Of a DNA stretch of 64,000 nucleotides, positions 42,339 through 50,581 are shown in pieces; positions within the stretch are counted from its first letter, which is position 1; each line of letters starts with the position of its first letter. The DNA comes from Pontibacter ruber (GTDB taxonomy: Bacteria > Bacteroidota > Bacteroidia > Cytophagales > Hymenobacteraceae): positions 1,054,001-1,118,000 of the forward strand of contig NZ_JALPRR010000001.1 in NCBI RefSeq assembly GCF_023630205.1, in the 5' to 3' direction. The notes beneath the pieces are model-generated. The model did no database searches and was not told where the DNA came from. It was given only the letters and a program-made list of their open reading frames with translations. The translations under genes and the position numbers were made by a program.

Positions 42339-43166
42339 TTAGAAAATCTTAAGAAAGGCTACAATAAAAGGGATCACCAGCAGCAGGCTATCGAAGCGGT
42401 CGAGGATGCCGCCATGCCCGGGCAGCAAGGTTCCCGAATCTTTTACACTCAGGCTACGCTTCAAAAGCGACTCTACCAGATCGCCGAGCACCCCGAAAAC
42501 AGCGGTAATAACAGCTACACCCAACCACTGGTAAAGCTCCAGGTCGTTGAAAGGGATAGAGATGGCCCAGGCCACTACCAACGAAAGCATGGTGCCTCCT
42601 ACCCAGCCTTCCCAGGTTTTGCCTGGCGAGATGCGCGGAAAAAGTTTATGCTTCCCGAAAGTTTTGCCTGCAATATAGGCGCCCGTGTCCGATGCCCAGA
42701 TCAGCAGCAGCAAGCCAAGTATAGGCTGCCAGCTGTACTCGCCCTGCAGGTAACCCAGCTTGTGCAGCAAGCCAAAAGGCACGGCCACATACAGCACCCC
42801 CAGCAGCGTGAAAGCAATGTTGGTAAACGGTTGTTCCTGTTTGCGGTAGAGCTCCAGCACAAAGGCAAGAAACACGATTGGCGGGAAAAGATACAACAGA
42901 TCAGCCGGCATGATCTCCTTCTCGATCAGAAATATGGAGACATAAAAGAATCCGCCGGAAATGATACCGATCGTCTGATTCGGCTTTATACCCAGCGGCT
43001 TCAACAATCGGTAAAACTCCAGCACGCCCAGTAATGCCAGCCCGAGAAAGAGTAAAAAGTAAGTCCATTCGCTGAACAGGATGCTACCGACAAACAGGGC
43101 AGCCCCTAACACTCCGACGATAAGACGCTGCTGCAGATTGCTAAGAGAGGAAATCGTTTTACTCAT
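42339..43166 (-). CDS. cdsA: Phosphatidate cytidylyltransferase CdsA
   Basis: Makes CDP-diacylglycerol from phosphatidate and CTP, the branch point feeding Psd substrates; integral inner membrane protein. 275 residues with about eight hydrophobic helices and the C-terminal family signature KDSGTLLPGHGGILDRFDSLL, and the preceding FPRISPGKTWEGWVGG. It lies between gdhA and a CPBP protease gene, all minus strand, spacing 63 nt downstream of the protease. Close to psd in the chromosome, which fits phospholipid synthesis but may be coincidental. Confidence 0.96.
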   Translation of the reverse strand: MSKTISSLSNLQQRLIVGVLGAALFVGSILFSEWTYFLLFLGLALLGVLEFYRLLKPLGIKPNQTIGIISGGFFYVSIFLIEKEIMPADLLYLFPPIVFLAFVLELYRKQEQPFTNIAFTLLGVLYVAVPFGLLHKLGYLQGEYSWQPILGLLLLIWASDTGAYIAGKTFGKHKLFPRISPGKTWEGWVGGTMLSLVVAWAISIPFNDLELYQWLGVAVITAVFGVLGDLVESLLKRSLSVKDSGTLLPGHGGILDRFDSLLLVIPFIVAFLKIF

Positions 43167-43229
43167 GTAATGCTTGGGTCGGAAGTGCGACAGCCGTAAA
43201 AGTAGCTTTTAAAAACAAAAACGCAAAAG

Positions 43230-44183
43230 CTATTCTTCTACAGCCCCGGCAATTACCTCGGTGCGGGCCGGCACCTGCCGGAACCGCTGATACAGGTAGT
43301 ACAACACGGCGATGCTCAGCACCAGCGACATAATAATAGTATATATTGGCATCGGCTCTGTCGACTCTACATCATACTCAATGGATTTGGTCTGTTGCAG
43401 GTACAGCAGAAATACCGTAAAGCCGTTGTTTACAAAGTGCGCTACAATCGGCACGATCAGATTGCCCGACCATAAGTATAAATAGCCAAACAGGGCCCCC
43501 AGCAAGGCGCGCGGCACAAAGCCAAAAAACTGCACGTGTATGGCGGCAAAGATCAGAGCAGCCACCCACACAGCTACGTGCGCGTTACCCGACCAGCGGT
43601 GTACCTGGCGCTGCACAATGCCCCGGAACACCAGCTCTTCGCCAATGGCAGGTATAACGGCAATGGTAAGCAGGCCCACCAGCAGGCGCGGTACTGTTGC
43701 AAAGTTGGCGATCAGCTTGGTCAGCTCGGCCAGTTCATCTTCTTTGGCGCGTGCCCATTGCTCAAATCCATCCATAAACCCGGGCAGGTCCAGTTTGGCG
43801 TTCCAGTTGATGATCAGGGAATTGAAGGGCATGATCAAAACCACAATCAGACCAGCCAGCAGCACAAGCCCCAGCCAGGGGCGCTCTTTCCAGTTCAGGT
43901 ACTGATCGATGTTATAGTTCAAGATGCGGAGCATCAGCAACGGTGCCAATACAAAAGAGCAAAACTGCACCAGGCCCTGGAACAGCAACATCACATCGGC
44001 TCCTTCCGGATGATCAACAGGATTTGAGAGAATTGTAGTCAATTCGGCAACGCCGATCCCAAAGAGCAGGTTTACCAGCAGCAGGTAAATAAAACTGGCG
44101 ATAAAATACCCGCCCAGCATAAACGCTAGCAGCAGCAGCAGTATAAAAAATGGGTGCCGGCCTTTGGAGATGAAACCATTCAT
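43230..44183 (-). CDS. CPBP-family intramembrane glutamic/metallo protease
   Basis: Membrane protease-like protein of the CAAX-protease and bacteriocin-processing (CPBP/ABI) family, 317 residues and about eight hydrophobic segments. The catalytic signature EExxxR is present as GEELVFRGIVQRQ (E182, E183, R187), followed by FAAIHVQFFGF with H216 (second motif FxxxH) and HFVNNGFT (third motif, HxxxN). Substrate unknown; self-immunity and protein processing are both known for the family. It is divergent from dus (53-nt gap between starts). Confidence 0.92.
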   Translation of the reverse strand: MNGFISKGRHPFFILLLLLAFMLGGYFIASFIYLLLVNLLFGIGVAELTTILSNPVDHPEGADVMLLFQGLVQFCSFVLAPLLMLRILNYNIDQYLNWKERPWLGLVLLAGLIVVLIMPFNSLIINWNAKLDLPGFMDGFEQWARAKEDELAELTKLIANFATVPRLLVGLLTIAVIPAIGEELVFRGIVQRQVHRWSGNAHVAVWVAALIFAAIHVQFFGFVPRALLGALFGYLYLWSGNLIVPIVAHFVNNGFTVFLLYLQQTKSIEYDVESTEPMPIYTIIMSLVLSIAVLYYLYQRFRQVPARTEVIAGAVEE

Positions 44184-44236
44184 AGAGCAGATTAGGTTTT
44201 ATTGACGTAAATTTACGCGAAAAATTAGATTTTGCT

Positions 44237-45220
44237 TTGGTAAAGATAGCGAACATAGAACTGGGCGAGTTTCCGCTTTTGCTGGCACCGATGGAGGACG
44301 TAAGCGACCCGCCGTTCCGAAAAGTGTGCAAAGCCAATGGCGCAGACCTGATGTACACAGAGTTTATATCCTCCGAGGGATTAATACGCGACGCAGCGAA
44401 AAGTGTGCAAAAACTGGACATTTTTGACTACGAGCGCCCGATCGGTATACAGATATTCGGCTCTGAAATTGAATCGATGCGGGAGGCAGCCATCGTATCA
44501 TCGCAGGCAGGCCCTGACCTGATCGACATCAACTACGGTTGCCCGGTAAAGAACGTAGCCTGCAAAGGAGCCGGAGCAGCCCTGTTGCGCGACATCCCTA
44601 AAATGGTGAAAATGACCGAGGAGATCGTGAAAGCGACCAACCTGCCTGTAACCGTAAAAACCCGCCTGGGCTGGGATGATAACACCAAAAATATTGTGGA
44701 AACGGCCGAGCGCCTGCAGGATATCGGCATACAAGCCTTAAGTATACACGGCCGCACGCGCGTGCAGATGTACAAAGGCGAAGCCGACTGGACACTGATT
44801 GCAGATGTAAAAAACAACCCGCGCATGAAGATCCCGATCTTTGGCAACGGCGACATCGACTCGCCGGAGAAGGCACTGGAGTATAAGAACAAGTATGGCG
44901 TGGATGGTATCATGATCGGTCGCGCCAGCATTGGCCATCCGTGGATCTTCAACGAGATCAAGCACTACATGAAAACCGGTGAAGTACTGGCTCCGCCAAC
45001 CCTGGAAGAGCGCGTGGAAGTATGCCGCCAGCACTTTACGCATTCGCTGGAGTGGAAAGGCGAAAAACTGGGCATTTTCGAAATGCGCCGCCATTACACC
45101 AACTATTTCCGCGGCCTGTCGCACTTCAAGCCCTTGCGCATGAAACTGGTGCAGTCCGAAGACATCAACGAGATCTACGACACGCTGGACGAGATCGCGC
45201 AAACCATGAGCTACGCTTGA
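44237..45220 (+). CDS. dusB: tRNA-dihydrouridine synthase (DusB-like)
   Basis: FMN enzyme that reduces uridines in the D-loop of tRNA. 327 residues read from a TTG at 44237 because no ATG is in frame before the conserved LLLAPMEDVSDPPFRKVC block. Features: substrate Cys C102 in NYGCPVKNVACKGAGAALLRD, PVTVKTRLGWDD, HGRTRVQMYKGEADW, and GNGDIDSPEKAL plus DGIMIGRASIGHPWIF for FMN binding. Length fits. Upstream, TAGATTTTG at 44226-44234 looks like an altered -7 box ending 2 nt before the TTG, so the message may be leaderless. The symbol follows general similarity; DusB versus other Dus is not settled. Confidence 0.93.
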   Translation: MVKIANIELGEFPLLLAPMEDVSDPPFRKVCKANGADLMYTEFISSEGLIRDAAKSVQKLDIFDYERPIGIQIFGSEIESMREAAIVSSQAGPDLIDINYGCPVKNVACKGAGAALLRDIPKMVKMTEEIVKATNLPVTVKTRLGWDDNTKNIVETAERLQDIGIQALSIHGRTRVQMYKGEADWTLIADVKNNPRMKIPIFGNGDIDSPEKALEYKNKYGVDGIMIGRASIGHPWIFNEIKHYMKTGEVLAPPTLEERVEVCRQHFTHSLEWKGEKLGIFEMRRHYTNYFRGLSHFKPLRMKLVQSEDINEIYDTLDEIAQTMSYA

Positions 45221-45260
45221 GAGTTAGAAAGTTAAAAAGTTAGAGGGTTAGAAAGTTGAG
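45221..45260. repeat. Degenerate GTTAGAAAGTTAAAA repeat, right copy of inverted pair
   Basis: GAGTTAGAAAGTTAAAAAGT then TAGAGGGTTAGAAAGTTGAG directly after the dus stop. An imperfect inverted copy lies at 45366-45401, so the pair could fold around the 105-nt spacer. Confidence 0.75.
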
Positions 45261-45310
45261 CTTTTGCGATCATGCTAGCGTGATCTTCCATCTATAAATA
45301 ATAATTTCAG

Positions 45311-45359
45311 GAGTTGGGGCATCGAATAAACAAATCTGATGTTCCAACTCTTTATTTTT
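45311..45359 (+). terminator. Terminator of dusB
   Basis: GAGTTGGGGCATC pairs with GATGTTCCAACTC (13 bp with two wobble pairs) around a 14-nt loop, followed by TTTATTTTT, about 90 nt beyond the dus stop. Confidence 0.85.
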
Positions 45360-45365
45360 GCAGAT

Positions 45366-45401
45366 ACTTTCTCACTTTTTAACCTTCTAACTTTCTAACT
45401 A
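45366..45401. repeat. Degenerate repeat, inverted copy of the 45221-45260 repeat
   Basis: CTTTCTCACTTTTTAACCTT and CTAACTTTCTAAC; its reverse complement matches the repeat after dus at most positions. It also runs into the first codons of the EamA gene. Confidence 0.7.
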
Positions 45402-45463
45402 TCAAAACCGCTACTACTCCTGCACAGCAAACAACGGGCACGCCGGCAATTGCCTGGCTGCTG

Positions 45464-46306
45464 GTGATCATACTTGCCCTGATCTGGGGTACCTCGTTTA
45501 TACTTATCAAAAAAGGGCTGGTCGTTTACTCTTCGGATGAGCTGGGCGCCCTGCGTATGGTGATCGCCTGTGCGGCCTTGCTGCCTTTCGCTATTAAAAA
45601 CCTGCGCAAGGTGGAGCCAGGCCGCTGGAAGTTTTTGCTGGGCAGCGGCCTTCTGGGCAATTTCTTTCCCGCTTTCCTGTTTGCTATTGCCGAAACTCGC
45701 CTTGCCAGTGGACTGGCCGGCGTACTTAACTCGCTCACAGCGCTGTTCACGCTGTTGGTAGGAGCCGTTTTCTTCAGCCAGTCCATTACTTGGATGCGCA
45801 TGGTCGGCATCATCATTGGCATTTTGGGAACCGTAGTCCTAATTTTCACGGGCAACGACAACGCAGGCCTCGGCAACATGTACTATGGCCTGTATATTGT
45901 ACTGGCAACTATTTTCTACGGCGCCAGCGCCAACATCATCAAGCACCGCCTGCAGGGCATGAAAGCCATTGCCGTTTCCAGCCTGGCACTGCTTACAGTA
46001 GGGCCTGTTGCACTGGTATACCTGTTTACCACTGACTTCTTTTATAAGCTGCAGCATGTGCCGGGGGCCTGGGAGGCGCTGATGTACATTGCCATACTTG
46101 CCGTGTTCAGCACGGCCATTGCGCTGGTGCTTTTCAACAAGCTCATCCATATTACCACTACCCTGTTTGCCAGTTCCACCACCTACCTTATCCCGATCGT
46201 AGCGCTGATGTGGGGCGTGCTGGACGGCGAAACGATACATCTGTGGCATTATGTAGGCATGCTCATTATCCTGGCGGGCGTGTTCATCGTGAACAGGGCC
46301 AAGTAA
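45464..46306 (+). CDS. EamA/DMT-family transporter
   Basis: Ten-helix drug/metabolite transporter of two EamA repeats, 280 residues from the GTG at 45464. Hydrophobic segments from LALIWGTSFILIKKG through LIILAGVFIVNRAK match the family. The frame stays open upstream without an ATG back to 45401 and encodes a plausible N-terminus (KTATTPAQQTTGTPAIAWLLV) that would complete the first helix, so the true start may be a rare codon such as ATC at 45401, or the GTG. Substrate unknown. A -7 box TATTTTTG at 45353-45360 lies ahead of the longer start. Confidence 0.88.
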   Translation: MIILALIWGTSFILIKKGLVVYSSDELGALRMVIACAALLPFAIKNLRKVEPGRWKFLLGSGLLGNFFPAFLFAIAETRLASGLAGVLNSLTALFTLLVGAVFFSQSITWMRMVGIIIGILGTVVLIFTGNDNAGLGNMYYGLYIVLATIFYGASANIIKHRLQGMKAIAVSSLALLTVGPVALVYLFTTDFFYKLQHVPGAWEALMYIAILAVFSTAIALVLFNKLIHITTTLFASSTTYLIPIVALMWGVLDGETIHLWHYVGMLIILAGVFIVNRAK

Positions 46307-46362
46307 CGGAACCGGTTTAACTGCTTTGTCAGATAAAGCCGGGGAGGTGATCGCTTCTTACC

Positions 46363-46409
46363 TATAAAGTAAAAACGCTGCCCAGAAAAGGCAGCGTTTT
46401 TACTTTATA
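46363..46409. terminator. Long bidirectional terminator, 20-bp perfect stem
   Basis: TATAAAGTAAAAACGCTGCC (46363-46382) pairs perfectly with GGCAGCGTTTTTACTTTATA (46390-46409), loop CAGAAAA. It separates the convergent EamA gene and the GNAT gene; the GNAT stop codon (46405-46407) is inside the right arm. Confidence 0.95.
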
Positions 46410-47340
46410 GCGGCAGCTTATAGAAATCGTGCACGATGGCACGGGCTCCGTAGCTTTCCTTGTTATCGTTCAACCCCTCGTTTAGAAACTGCCCCTGCTG
46501 CTCGGTGGAAATGCCCAAGTTGAAGTACTTTTTGTGCGGATATACTTTAGTCAGCAGGTGATCGATCAAGGCATCCGGCGCAAACAGGCTGCGGCCACGG
46601 GCAGTGCTGGCAATGTACTGGCAATGCGCCACGGTGTCTGTTTCGTAAACAATTATGCCGGCCAATATCTCTCCTTCTATACTTGCCGTGTAAAGTTTGA
46701 TGTTGTCCGGGAAAAGTGAAGCAAGGCGCTGCATTTCGGCTGCCGTATGCACCGGCTGTTTGTTGTACCGCTCCTGCAATAGTTCCTGCTCTATCTGCAT
46801 GAACCGGGCAAAATCCTCGGACCTGCCAAGCTCCATTCCATACTTCTGCGCTTTGCTAACCTGCCAGCGTCTCTTTTTGCTATACTTTATACTTTGTTCC
46901 AGGGCTATAGCCGACCCCACATCGCGCCGGTAAAGTTGTGCCTGGTTTCTGAACAGCGCATACAGGTCTTCCTCAGCGGGCGTGCGATGAAAGATGTGCG
47001 GAATGGTTTTATAGTATAAGCTGCTAAAGCCAAGCGTATGGCAATAGGCTCGCATAGACTCAAACACTTGCAGCATTACCGGTACCTTCATTTTCTGGTT
47101 GCTGATGATGCCGCCATACGTGAGACCCGCATGCGAGTAAATCTCCTCCCCTGCTACATTAGCCGGCAACACCGCTACCAGCTTTCCTTTGCGGTAAAAC
47201 AACAGCGAGTGGTCCTGAAACCTGTCGGCATGGTACTCCATGTAGTCGCGCAGCAACAGGAAAGTGCCGTTCTTAGACCCGGCCACAAAACCATCCCACT
47301 CCTGTTTATACTCTGCGCTGTACTTTACTACCTCAACCAT
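46405..47340 (-). CDS. GNAT/FemAB-like acyltransferase
   Basis: 311 residues with GNAT-type layout of the Acetyltransf_6/FemAB-like group: FLLLRDYMEYHADRFQDHSLL near the N-terminus, a central block LYYKTIPHIFHRTPAEEDLYALF, and LAGIIVYETDTVAHCQYIASTARGRSLFAPDALIDHLL, which resembles the acyl-CoA-binding half, then FNLGISTEQQGQFLNEGLNDNKESYGAR, a FemAB-like end. Members act in cell-wall, lipid or capsule-related transfer; substrate unknown. The stop overlaps the terminator hairpin. No upstream partner; a degenerate repeat region lies between it and the histidine kinase gene. Confidence 0.75.
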   Translation of the reverse strand: MVEVVKYSAEYKQEWDGFVAGSKNGTFLLLRDYMEYHADRFQDHSLLFYRKGKLVAVLPANVAGEEIYSHAGLTYGGIISNQKMKVPVMLQVFESMRAYCHTLGFSSLYYKTIPHIFHRTPAEEDLYALFRNQAQLYRRDVGSAIALEQSIKYSKKRRWQVSKAQKYGMELGRSEDFARFMQIEQELLQERYNKQPVHTAAEMQRLASLFPDNIKLYTASIEGEILAGIIVYETDTVAHCQYIASTARGRSLFAPDALIDHLLTKVYPHKKYFNLGISTEQQGQFLNEGLNDNKESYGARAIVHDFYKLPL

Positions 47341-47442
47341 TTACTTCCTGACAATGGACCATTTGACAAAGGACAAAAGACTTCAACTTCTATACTTTTA
47401 CACCTTTTTAACTTTCTAACTCTCTACCTTTCTAACTCCTAC

Positions 47443-48618
47443 CTATCTGTTCAGCACGATCCGGAAGGTAGTGCCTTTGCCCACTTCTGATGCTTTCACG
47501 AACAGCTTGCCCTGGTGATAGTTGTCGATGATGCGCTTAGCCAAGGCTAAGCCAAGACCCCAGCCACGCTTTTTGGTCGTATAGCCCGGCAGAAAAACCG
47601 AATCGATCTTGCTTTTCGGGATGCCTTTGCCGGTATCGGTAATATCGAGGGCAATATTACTTTTACCCAGCAGTACCAGATTCAGGGTTATACTTCCTTT
47701 ACCTTCCATGGCATCCACTGCATTTTTGCAGATGTTCTCGATCACCCAATCAAAAAGCGGCACGTTTACTTTGGCTGTGATGTCCGGGGAAAAAGCTGAT
47801 TGCACGCTGAACGCTACCTTGCTGGAAATGCGGTTCTGCAGGTAATTGATCGCATTTTGAGTAACCTGCAGGATGTTTTCGTCGCGTAGCAGCGGCACGG
47901 AGCCGATGTTGGAGAAGCGTTCCGTAATGATTTCCAGGCGCCGGATATCTTTCCAGAGCTCCGCCGTGATCGGCTCGTTCTCAAATTTCGGGCTCGACTT
48001 CATGTACTCATACCAGGCCATCAGCGAGGAGAGCGGCGTGCCCAGTTGGTGCGCGGTTTCTTTTGCCAGACCTACCCACACCCGGTTCTGCTCGGCCTTG
48101 CGCGAGTAGCTAAAAGCAAAGTACGCCATCAGGGCGAAGCAGGCAATAACCATCAGCTGCACATACGGGTAGTAGCGCAGCTGCGACAGCAAAGCGGAAT
48201 CTTTATAGAACACATAGTTTTCCGAGCCCTCGGCCCACGGCACCACAATAGGCGCATGCTGCGCCTTCATCTTGTTTATTTCGCGTTGCAGCAGCTCATT
48301 TTTTCGCTTTTCTGAAATTCCTTCAGGCAAATCGATGTTCTTATAGTCAAGAATGTTCTCACTTTCATCCGTAAGTATAACCGGAACCGTATGGTTGGAA
48401 GACAGGATCTCTTCTTCGATAAACACAATGTTATCGTCGCTTGGCGCATTGATCATGTAGCGGAGCCCTTTGGCGTACAATTGCACCAGCTCTTGTTCCC
48501 GCTCCGATAGTTTGCTTACAAGAACATTCGTATATGTGATGGTAGCAGCCCCAATGATCAGTGCGATGATAACAACAATAAGTTTGATCCTGTTCTTTTG
48601 GGAGTAGATGGGTATCAT
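47443..48618 (-). CDS. Sensor histidine kinase
   Basis: Two-component sensor of 391 residues. N-terminal helix (about 13-33), an extracytoplasmic sensory loop about 35-150, a second helix (about 152-172, YVQLMVIACFALMAYFAFS), then a HisKA-like segment with the phospho-acceptor H190 in AKETAHQLGTPLSSLMAW and an HATPase_c domain (ICKNAVDAM, DITDTGKGIPKSK, GWGLGLALAKRI). The sensory loop is not a recognised family. No response regulator is adjacent, so its partner lies elsewhere. Length is ordinary. Confidence 0.93.
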   Translation of the reverse strand: MIPIYSQKNRIKLIVVIIALIIGAATITYTNVLVSKLSEREQELVQLYAKGLRYMINAPSDDNIVFIEEEILSSNHTVPVILTDESENILDYKNIDLPEGISEKRKNELLQREINKMKAQHAPIVVPWAEGSENYVFYKDSALLSQLRYYPYVQLMVIACFALMAYFAFSYSRKAEQNRVWVGLAKETAHQLGTPLSSLMAWYEYMKSSPKFENEPITAELWKDIRRLEIITERFSNIGSVPLLRDENILQVTQNAINYLQNRISSKVAFSVQSAFSPDITAKVNVPLFDWVIENICKNAVDAMEGKGSITLNLVLLGKSNIALDITDTGKGIPKSKIDSVFLPGYTTKKRGWGLGLALAKRIIDNYHQGKLFVKASEVGKGTTFRIVLNR

Positions 48619-48699
48619 GCAGACAACACGTAATTTATTTGAAATTAGTATAAATTAGTTATTAAGGGCAAGTAACTTTTATTTTAATAATTCAGGAGT

Positions 48700-48707
48700 T
48701 AATTTTG
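48700..48707 (+). promoter_or_regulatory. -7 box of hemA
   Basis: TAATTTTG, perfect TAnnTTTG, 24 nt before the ATG at 48732. Only T-rich sequence (TTTT/TTTA) is found near -33. It makes an upstream TTG at 48705 an unlikely translation start. Confidence 0.6.
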
Positions 48708-48731
48708 CACTTTAGAATTTCAGACGTTATC

Positions 48732-50018
48732 ATGCTTCAGAATTTCAAAGCAATCAGCCTGTCTTACAAGAAAGCGCCGCTGGATATCAGGGAACTGATT
48801 GCCTTAGATGAGATCTCGTGCAGGCAATTTCTTCAGACACTCAAGGACTTTATACAGGCCTCTGATATATTGGTGCTCTCTACCTGCAACCGCACCGAAG
48901 TATACTATAATGCCGATACCGACTACAGCACCGAAATCGTAAAGCTGCTCGGCATCACCAAAGGCATTTCTAACATCAGCCAATACCTCGACTATTTCAC
49001 CATCCTGAACGAGCACTCCGATGCCGTACAGCACCTTTATGAGGTGTCGATGGGGCTTGAATCGCAGGTGGTGGGCGATATGCAGATATCCAACCAGGTG
49101 AAACAGGCCTACCAGTGGGCAGCCGACAACGAGACGGCTGGTCCGTTCCTGCACCGCCTGATGCACTCTATCTTCTTCACCAACAAACGCGTGGTACAGG
49201 AGACAGCCTTCCGTGACGGAGCTGCCTCTACGTCCTATGCCGCTATCGAACTGATAGAAGAGCTTACCGCCGACATCGCGGATCCTAAGATCCTGGTGGT
49301 GGGTTTGGGTGAGATAGGTGCCGATGTATGCCGTAACCTGAAAGACAACACCAGCTTCAAGAACGTAAAGATCACCAACCGCACCTTGGCCAAGGCACAG
49401 CTTCTGGCTGACGAATGCGGCATGGAAGTGCTCCCTTTTGAGCAGATCGTACAAGGGCTGAAAGAGGCGGATGTTGTGATTTCTTCGGTAGCCCGCGAAA
49501 CGCCTTTCTTTACCAAAGAGATGATTGCGCGCCTGAACGTACTTTCCTACAAGTTCTTCATCGACCTGTCGGTACCCCGCAGCGTGGAGCCGGAGGTGGA
49601 AAGTATACCGGGTGTGCTGCTTTACAACATCGACACAATTCAGAACAAAGCCTCAGAGGCACTGCAGCAGCGTATCGCTTCCATTCCTAAGGTTAAGGCG
49701 ATCATCGCTGAAAGTATAGACGCCTTTCAGGACTGGACCAAAGAGATGATGGTGTCGCCAACGATCAACAAGCTGAAGAATGCGCTGGAAGCGATCCGTC
49801 AGGAAGAGATGGCACGCTACATGAAAAAGCTCGGTCCGGAAGAAGCCAAACGCCTGGATAGCGTAACCAAATCCATGATGCAGAAGATCATCAAACTGCC
49901 GGTACTGCAGCTCAAAGCAGCCTGTAAGCGGGGTGAGGCAGAGACGCTGATGGACGTGCTGAACGACCTTTTTGACCTGGAAAAGCAGTCAGCAGAGGCC
50001 GGCTCCGAAAATAAGTAA
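48732..50018 (+). CDS. hemA: Glutamyl-tRNA reductase
   Basis: First enzyme of the C5 tetrapyrrole pathway: reduces glutamyl-tRNA-Glu to glutamate semialdehyde. 428 residues from the ATG at 48732. It has the catalytic C52 in LVLSTCNRTEVYYN, GLESQVVGDMQISNQVKQAYQ, the NADP-binding VVGLGEIGADVCRNL, and the dimerisation region at the C-terminus. The first 9 residues of a longer frame are discarded because they overlap the -7 box. A long terminator hairpin follows. Confidence 0.97.
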   Translation: MLQNFKAISLSYKKAPLDIRELIALDEISCRQFLQTLKDFIQASDILVLSTCNRTEVYYNADTDYSTEIVKLLGITKGISNISQYLDYFTILNEHSDAVQHLYEVSMGLESQVVGDMQISNQVKQAYQWAADNETAGPFLHRLMHSIFFTNKRVVQETAFRDGAASTSYAAIELIEELTADIADPKILVVGLGEIGADVCRNLKDNTSFKNVKITNRTLAKAQLLADECGMEVLPFEQIVQGLKEADVVISSVARETPFFTKEMIARLNVLSYKFFIDLSVPRSVEPEVESIPGVLLYNIDTIQNKASEALQQRIASIPKVKAIIAESIDAFQDWTKEMMVSPTINKLKNALEAIRQEEMARYMKKLGPEEAKRLDSVTKSMMQKIIKLPVLQLKAACKRGEAETLMDVLNDLFDLEKQSAEAGSENK

Positions 50019-50041
50019 ACAGCTATATTTTTTTAGTAAAA

Positions 50042-50107
50042 TTTAAAAGCCTAAGGTCTCTGTGAGCTTCTTTTTACAGAAGGTGACAGAGACCTTAGGC
50101 TTTTAAA
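50042..50107. terminator. 22-bp perfect stem hairpin between hemA and ArsR gene
   Basis: TTTAAAAGCCTAAGGTCTCT (plus GT) at 50042-50063 pairs with its exact complement at 50086-50107; the 22-nt loop contains a smaller CTTCT/AGAAG hairpin. It lies between convergent genes and has T/A-rich ends, consistent with a bidirectional terminator. Confidence 0.85.
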
Positions 50108-50150
50108 GTATAGCAACTCGCCGGAGCAGTTGCTCCGTACCAAGCTACCC

Positions 50151-50459
50151 TTAAATATCGATGCAGCATTCTTCCAGGCAATCTATCACATCAATCAACT
50201 TCGGAATAGAGAGTGAATAATAGATTTTGGTGCCTACTTTAAAAGAAGAAAGCACGCCCTTGTCTTTAAGGGTAATGAGGTGTTGTGATGCAATAGCCTG
50301 AGGCAGATCCAGGTACTTATAAATCTCAGTAACGGTCATTTTCTCCTCCTTACCAAGCAGATCCACAATAGCCAGCCGTTTTGGGTGAGCCAGCACTTTC
50401 AGCATGGCAGCCGCCTTATCTATTTTTTTTGACTCAATTCTAGACAACAAACTTTTCAT
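50151..50459 (-). CDS. ArsR-family winged-helix regulator
   Basis: Small metal- or redox-sensing-type repressor of 102 residues: helix-turn-helix MTVTEIYKYLDLPQAIASQHLITLKDKGVL and wing SSFKVGTKIYYSLSIP. A C-terminal pair C-C (EECCIDI) could bind metal, but is near the very end; the effector is unknown. The gene has no target gene next to it on the minus strand: the neighbours are hemA (convergent) and anmK (divergent). Autoregulation or control of anmK is possible but no operator was seen. Confidence 0.87.
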   Translation of the reverse strand: MKSLLSRIESKKIDKAAAMLKVLAHPKRLAIVDLLGKEEKMTVTEIYKYLDLPQAIASQHLITLKDKGVLSSFKVGTKIYYSLSIPKLIDVIDCLEECCIDI

Positions 50460-50569
50460 AATTTAAAATTCTACCTTACAGTTTCTACATACATTTAACA
50501 CTCCTATTCACAATTAAGAATTATACGACACCAGGCTCGATTAACTAACCTGCCATTGAATCATTTGCT

Positions 50570-50577
50570 TAACTTCG
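50570..50577 (+). promoter_or_regulatory. -7 box directly before the anmK start codon
   Basis: TAACTTCG, one mismatch from TAnnTTTG, ending 4 nt before the ATG at 50582. The same 4-nt spacing is seen at three other genes in the window. Confidence 0.35.
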
Positions 50578-50581
50578 TCCC

